64,000 bases of DNA, taken from the NCBI GenBank assembly GCA_036345935.2, contig JADWOT020000008.1, positions 9,008,156-9,072,155 of the forward strand, read 5' to 3'. The notes under the pieces are model-generated. The model saw only the letters and a program-made list of their open reading frames with translations. It was not told the origin of the DNA and did no database searches. Of this stretch, positions 61,701-64,000 are shown piece by piece. Source of the DNA: Taenia hydatigena. Its lineage: Eukaryota > Platyhelminthes > Cestoda > Cyclophyllidea > Taeniidae. The stretch's first letter is position 1. Each line of letters starts with the position of its first letter. The translations under genes were made by a program, and so were the position numbers.

Positions 61701-62453
61701 AAGGTGACGGTGTCCGGATGTGGTCCGACTAAGAGGAAGTAGGGTGTAATGCGCTCACTACCAAAGCACAATAGACTAACGCTTGTCCGCCATTTCAAGC
61801 CCTTACATAAATAACAAATCACCTTATTTGACCTCTCCACCTACCTTAAAGATAGCGGACGAGTGTTTTTTGTTCACTGCCAGAAAAGTGCCAATAGCAT
61901 TTGAGCAACCTGGAGCGTGAGACTATAACTGCTGTTTTGTCGGTAATCGAATGCGAGTAGTCAGCATTTGCTATTTCAAAAAGCGAATCACCTTGCTTAG
62001 ATTTACACAGTTGAACTCCCACGCTTATTAAATATCTCTATCGCCTGTTTCTCTCGCGAAAATGCGGCACATACTAACCAATTTTGCCTTGAAACAGAAT
62101 TCTTACGTTGCCCTGGTTGTGTGGTTGCTATCAAAACGTTCGGATCTAGTACTTACAACAGTTAATCTAAAGTCCTCTTTTACGTTCACCCAATTTCCCA
62201 TGCAGATTTAATTTATTTTTTCATGAGACGACTATGAAGATTGGTGCAAAATTTGGTAAACAATTATGCAGATCGTTCGACGAAGTGAAAAGTCCCAACC
62301 GTAGTCAACGTAAGCTTTGTGTGTTTTAAGGATCAGCAGACCTTCACCTGGACCGTGATACAAAGATGAGATTTACCGCATTGATGGCAATCGTCGAGGC
62401 TTGCTCTCATTTAAAACTCACAAGCAACTATAGCATGTATTTAATGAATGTAC
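58741..62453. other. mostly featureless stretch
   Basis: Apart from the island at 60.12-60.44 kb, AT-rich sequence. Minus frame 61840-61514 (108 codons, with a hydrophobic TVTLLTVITVTISWLAL and a basic follow-up) could be a chance frame or a membrane-segment exon. No family recognised. Confidence 0.3.
60120..60440. other. GC-richer island with repeated GCTTCCGTT motif; possible promoter
   Basis: GCTTCCGTTCTCT occurs twice 45-65 bases apart (about 60269 and 60330). A related GTGGGATAAAATNNGNGCTTCCGTT block recurs at about 61600-61626. GCTTCCG contains the core bound by ETS-type factors. An AATAAA is at about 60421. Open frames here (60140-60517 plus) are unassigned. Confidence 0.25.
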
Positions 62454-62738
62454 CTCCTTGAAGGAAAGCGGGCAACGCAGTGATTGGTCAAATTTAAACC
62501 CCAAATCGTTTATTATTTTACCAAATCGGTTGTTTGTCAGATGCATCATCGCCCTCCTCAATAGCTTGAGACATTTCGTTAGGTGCTTCTTAACCATAAT
62601 CTTTAGAAAATAAAACAGATATATCTTTTTCCTTAAAAAATGCATTTTTTTGATATCATAACCTTTGTCTGCTATGGTGCCATCGTCATCGACGCGAAAC
62701 TGTTCTCTACAGTCCCAGCTGAGTGGATTCAGCGCCAT
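62454..62738 (-). CDS. 5' coding exon of an unrecognised gene
   Basis: The minus strand starts ATG and reads MALNPLSWDCREQFRVDDDG TIADKG, a typical protein start. It passes an AT-rich middle, then KCLKLLRRAMMHLTNNRFGK IINDLGFKFDQSLRCPLSFK, and ends at E followed by a GTACAT donor (phase 0, 95 codons). The AT-rich middle begins with GTTATG and may hide a mini-intron, but no acceptor restores the frame, so the uninterrupted reading is preferred. No downstream exon was found to the left. Confidence 0.4.
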
Positions 62739-62835
62739 ACAATTACAGTGCTTGCCACTGCTCTATTTACTCCTCCATTTGTGAAAAAAACATCAAGTTA
62801 GATGTGAGTGTCAATAATAAGCTGGCCACTGCGTA

Positions 62836-63172
62836 TAGTGCGCGCTCTAATGGGAAAAAGTGACCTGGCGTCGGTTGACTAAGGGCGTGGATGATGACAC
62901 ATTTGCACCTTGGCTGTGATGTGTGATGTCTGGCCGCGTATAATGCAAAGATGGTCTGGAGATAAACCCAGTGGCGTTTCGATGAATGTCCAAAATGTTG
63001 ATACAGAGGTGCTTTGAGAGCGAATGCAAGAACTCACACGGTGAGGATATGCCCACTTAGACAGCGATTCAAAGTTTGCAAAAAAAATAAATGTAGCTCC
63101 GCCTTTTTTCCGGAAATTAGAATAGTCTTTCGTATACTCCACTTTCCTCACTCCTTTCTCCCCCTGCAGCAC
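62836..63172. other. overlapping minus-strand frames, unassigned
   Basis: Two minus frames overlap (63172-62879 and 63056-62847, the latter with NILDIHRNATGFISRPSLHY). Upstream of the 63170 acceptor this may be intron of the plus-strand gene or divergent sequence. Nothing recognised. Confidence 0.2.
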
Positions 63173-63364
63173 ATAATAGCCACCTCTTCCTCAGGAAGCC
63201 ACAAGAAGGCGCTGGAGCAACGGAAGTTGTTCCTATTACTGCCCTTGAGTAAAGAAGTCTAAGAGTGAAGGTTTCAGGAAAGGGGATGAAAGCTCTACAA
63301 CGCTTCGCCCTCCCTCCCTTGTCGTCGGAAGCGGTCAGGTCGGTTTGTCCCACGGAAGCAGCGG
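63170..63364 (+). CDS. 3' exons of an unrecognised plus-strand gene with a 29-bp intron
   Basis: CTTTCTCCCCCTGCAG precedes 63170. Exon 63170-63248 reads HNSHLFLRKPQEGAGATEVV PITAL, then a GTAAAG...GTTTCAG intron of 29 bp (63249-63277). Exon 63278-63364 reads KGDESSTTLRPPSLVVGSGQ VGLSHGSS. Phases agree (2 to 2). A further GTAAAC...AAAAAG stretch is also 29 bp; removing it gives an almost immediate TGA. Using a later acceptor (63421 region) instead gives a ~35-residue basic tail. Ser/Pro/Gly-rich C-terminus, family unknown. Upstream exons were not found. Confidence 0.5.
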
Positions 63365-63485
63365 GTAAACGGGATGGAACACGTGTTAAAAAGATCGCAT
63401 TGAGGGGCCTCCTCGGAATTAGGGTGGGCGTGGCCATCCGATCCCTTATTTTGCAGAAACATCTTTACTTATTTTCGTTGATGGC

Positions 63486-63491
63486 AATAAA
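63486..63491 (+). terminator. AATAAA poly(A) signal for the 63.2-kb gene
   Basis: GGCAATAAAGTC lies about 120 bases past the last supported coding exon on the plus strand, consistent with a transcript ending near 63.5 kb. Confidence 0.5.
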
Positions 63492-63940
63492 GTCAACTGC
63501 TTGCAATAATAACAAATTTTGACTGGGGATCTTATAATAGGTTTGATGTTTGATGTTCTGAGCTCGATAAAATATTTGATTTTAAGGACTGCCTTACGGT
63601 TCGGTTGTAAACTTATGAGACTTAACAACACAGTTTTAGCATCAAAAATATTTCAGGGATAATGGTTATTACCTTGAAGTCCTCACTTTCCTGTTATTAA
63701 CCTGTTTGAGATGGTGTCAAAACCTTTTTACTGAAACGGCAAACCACACCAATAGGGTCTCTTCGGAAATATTTGCTAAATTGTATAAGTGCTCAAATGC
63801 ATTAAAATGACAAATCAATTGGTAGAATAACCTCAAACTACAAGTGGGCAGGGCATAATTGGTTAATTGCGAAAGTCGACCAAAGCTCGCAAATGAAGGC
63901 ACCACGAAAACCAGGTGCAATTTAGTGACTGACCCCTCAG

Positions 63941-64000
63941 CATGCCCTCCTCTGTGATGCGTTGGATTTGTGCGGCCAGCAGCTGTTCACACCAGAGGTG
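63941..64000 (+). CDS. possible exon running off the right edge
   Basis: CTGACCCCTCAG is followed by an open frame to the edge reading HALLCDALDLCGQQLFTPEV. All that can be said is that it looks like a helical protein segment after a good acceptor. The phase is unknown. Confidence 0.35.

Overview
This is nuclear DNA of a multicellular animal: split genes with GT-AG introns, a moderately AT-rich background, microsatellites and LTR-type repeats. A flatworm is indicated, most likely a taeniid tapeworm (Taenia/Hydatigera/Echinococcus group). Three observations support this. Very short introns (about 29-49 bp) occur beside kilobase introns. The conserved genes are animal genes with divergent, long-linker proteins. 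A family of ~185-bp LTRs with a ~0.5-kb, apparently gene-less interior fits the terminal-repeat retrotransposons in miniature (TRIMs) described from taeniid cestodes. The species call is inference.

Three conserved genes can be read exon by exon. (1) 1018-10105, minus: the 5' two thirds of an XPR1/SPX-EXS phosphate exporter. Nine exons (429 codons) join in frame; the EXS-domain end lies beyond the left edge. (2) 14919-34624, plus: a Discs-large (DLG) MAGUK scaffold with L27, PDZ1, a very long Ser/Thr-rich linker, PDZ2, PDZ3, SH3 and guanylate-kinase-like domains. Fifteen exons (1,238 residues plus stop) join in frame; the initiating exon was not found. (3) 37630-39368, minus: a complete arginase of 311 residues in six exons with all metal ligands and a poly(A) signal. 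DLG and arginase converge tail to tail across 34.6-37.6 kb.

Between XPR1 and DLG (10.6-12.0 kb) is a cluster of TRIM copies: a solo LTR with target-site duplication CAGGA, a complete element with duplication GTTGG, and an older decayed LTR abutting it. Further LTR remnants lie at about 21.84 and 52.04 kb.

The right third (41-64 kb) is poorly resolved. It has an orphan spliced exon (41.0-41.3 kb, minus), a 2.4-kb CA-rich exon-like island without one intact reading frame (42.1-44.6 kb), and a nearly identical inverted repeat (46.58-47.32 and 54.69-55.44 kb) rich in CAC, GGA and pyrimidine tracts. It also has a candidate exon at 47.96-48.10 kb, the 5' end of an unrecognised minus-strand gene (62.45-62.74 kb), the 3' end of an unrecognised plus-strand gene with a 29-bp intron and poly(A) signal (63.17-63.5 kb), and a possible exon at the right edge. 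No bacterial operon, CRISPR array, viral gene, rRNA or convincing tRNA was seen. All exon joins rest on reading frame, GT-AG boundaries and remembered family alignments; no search was run.
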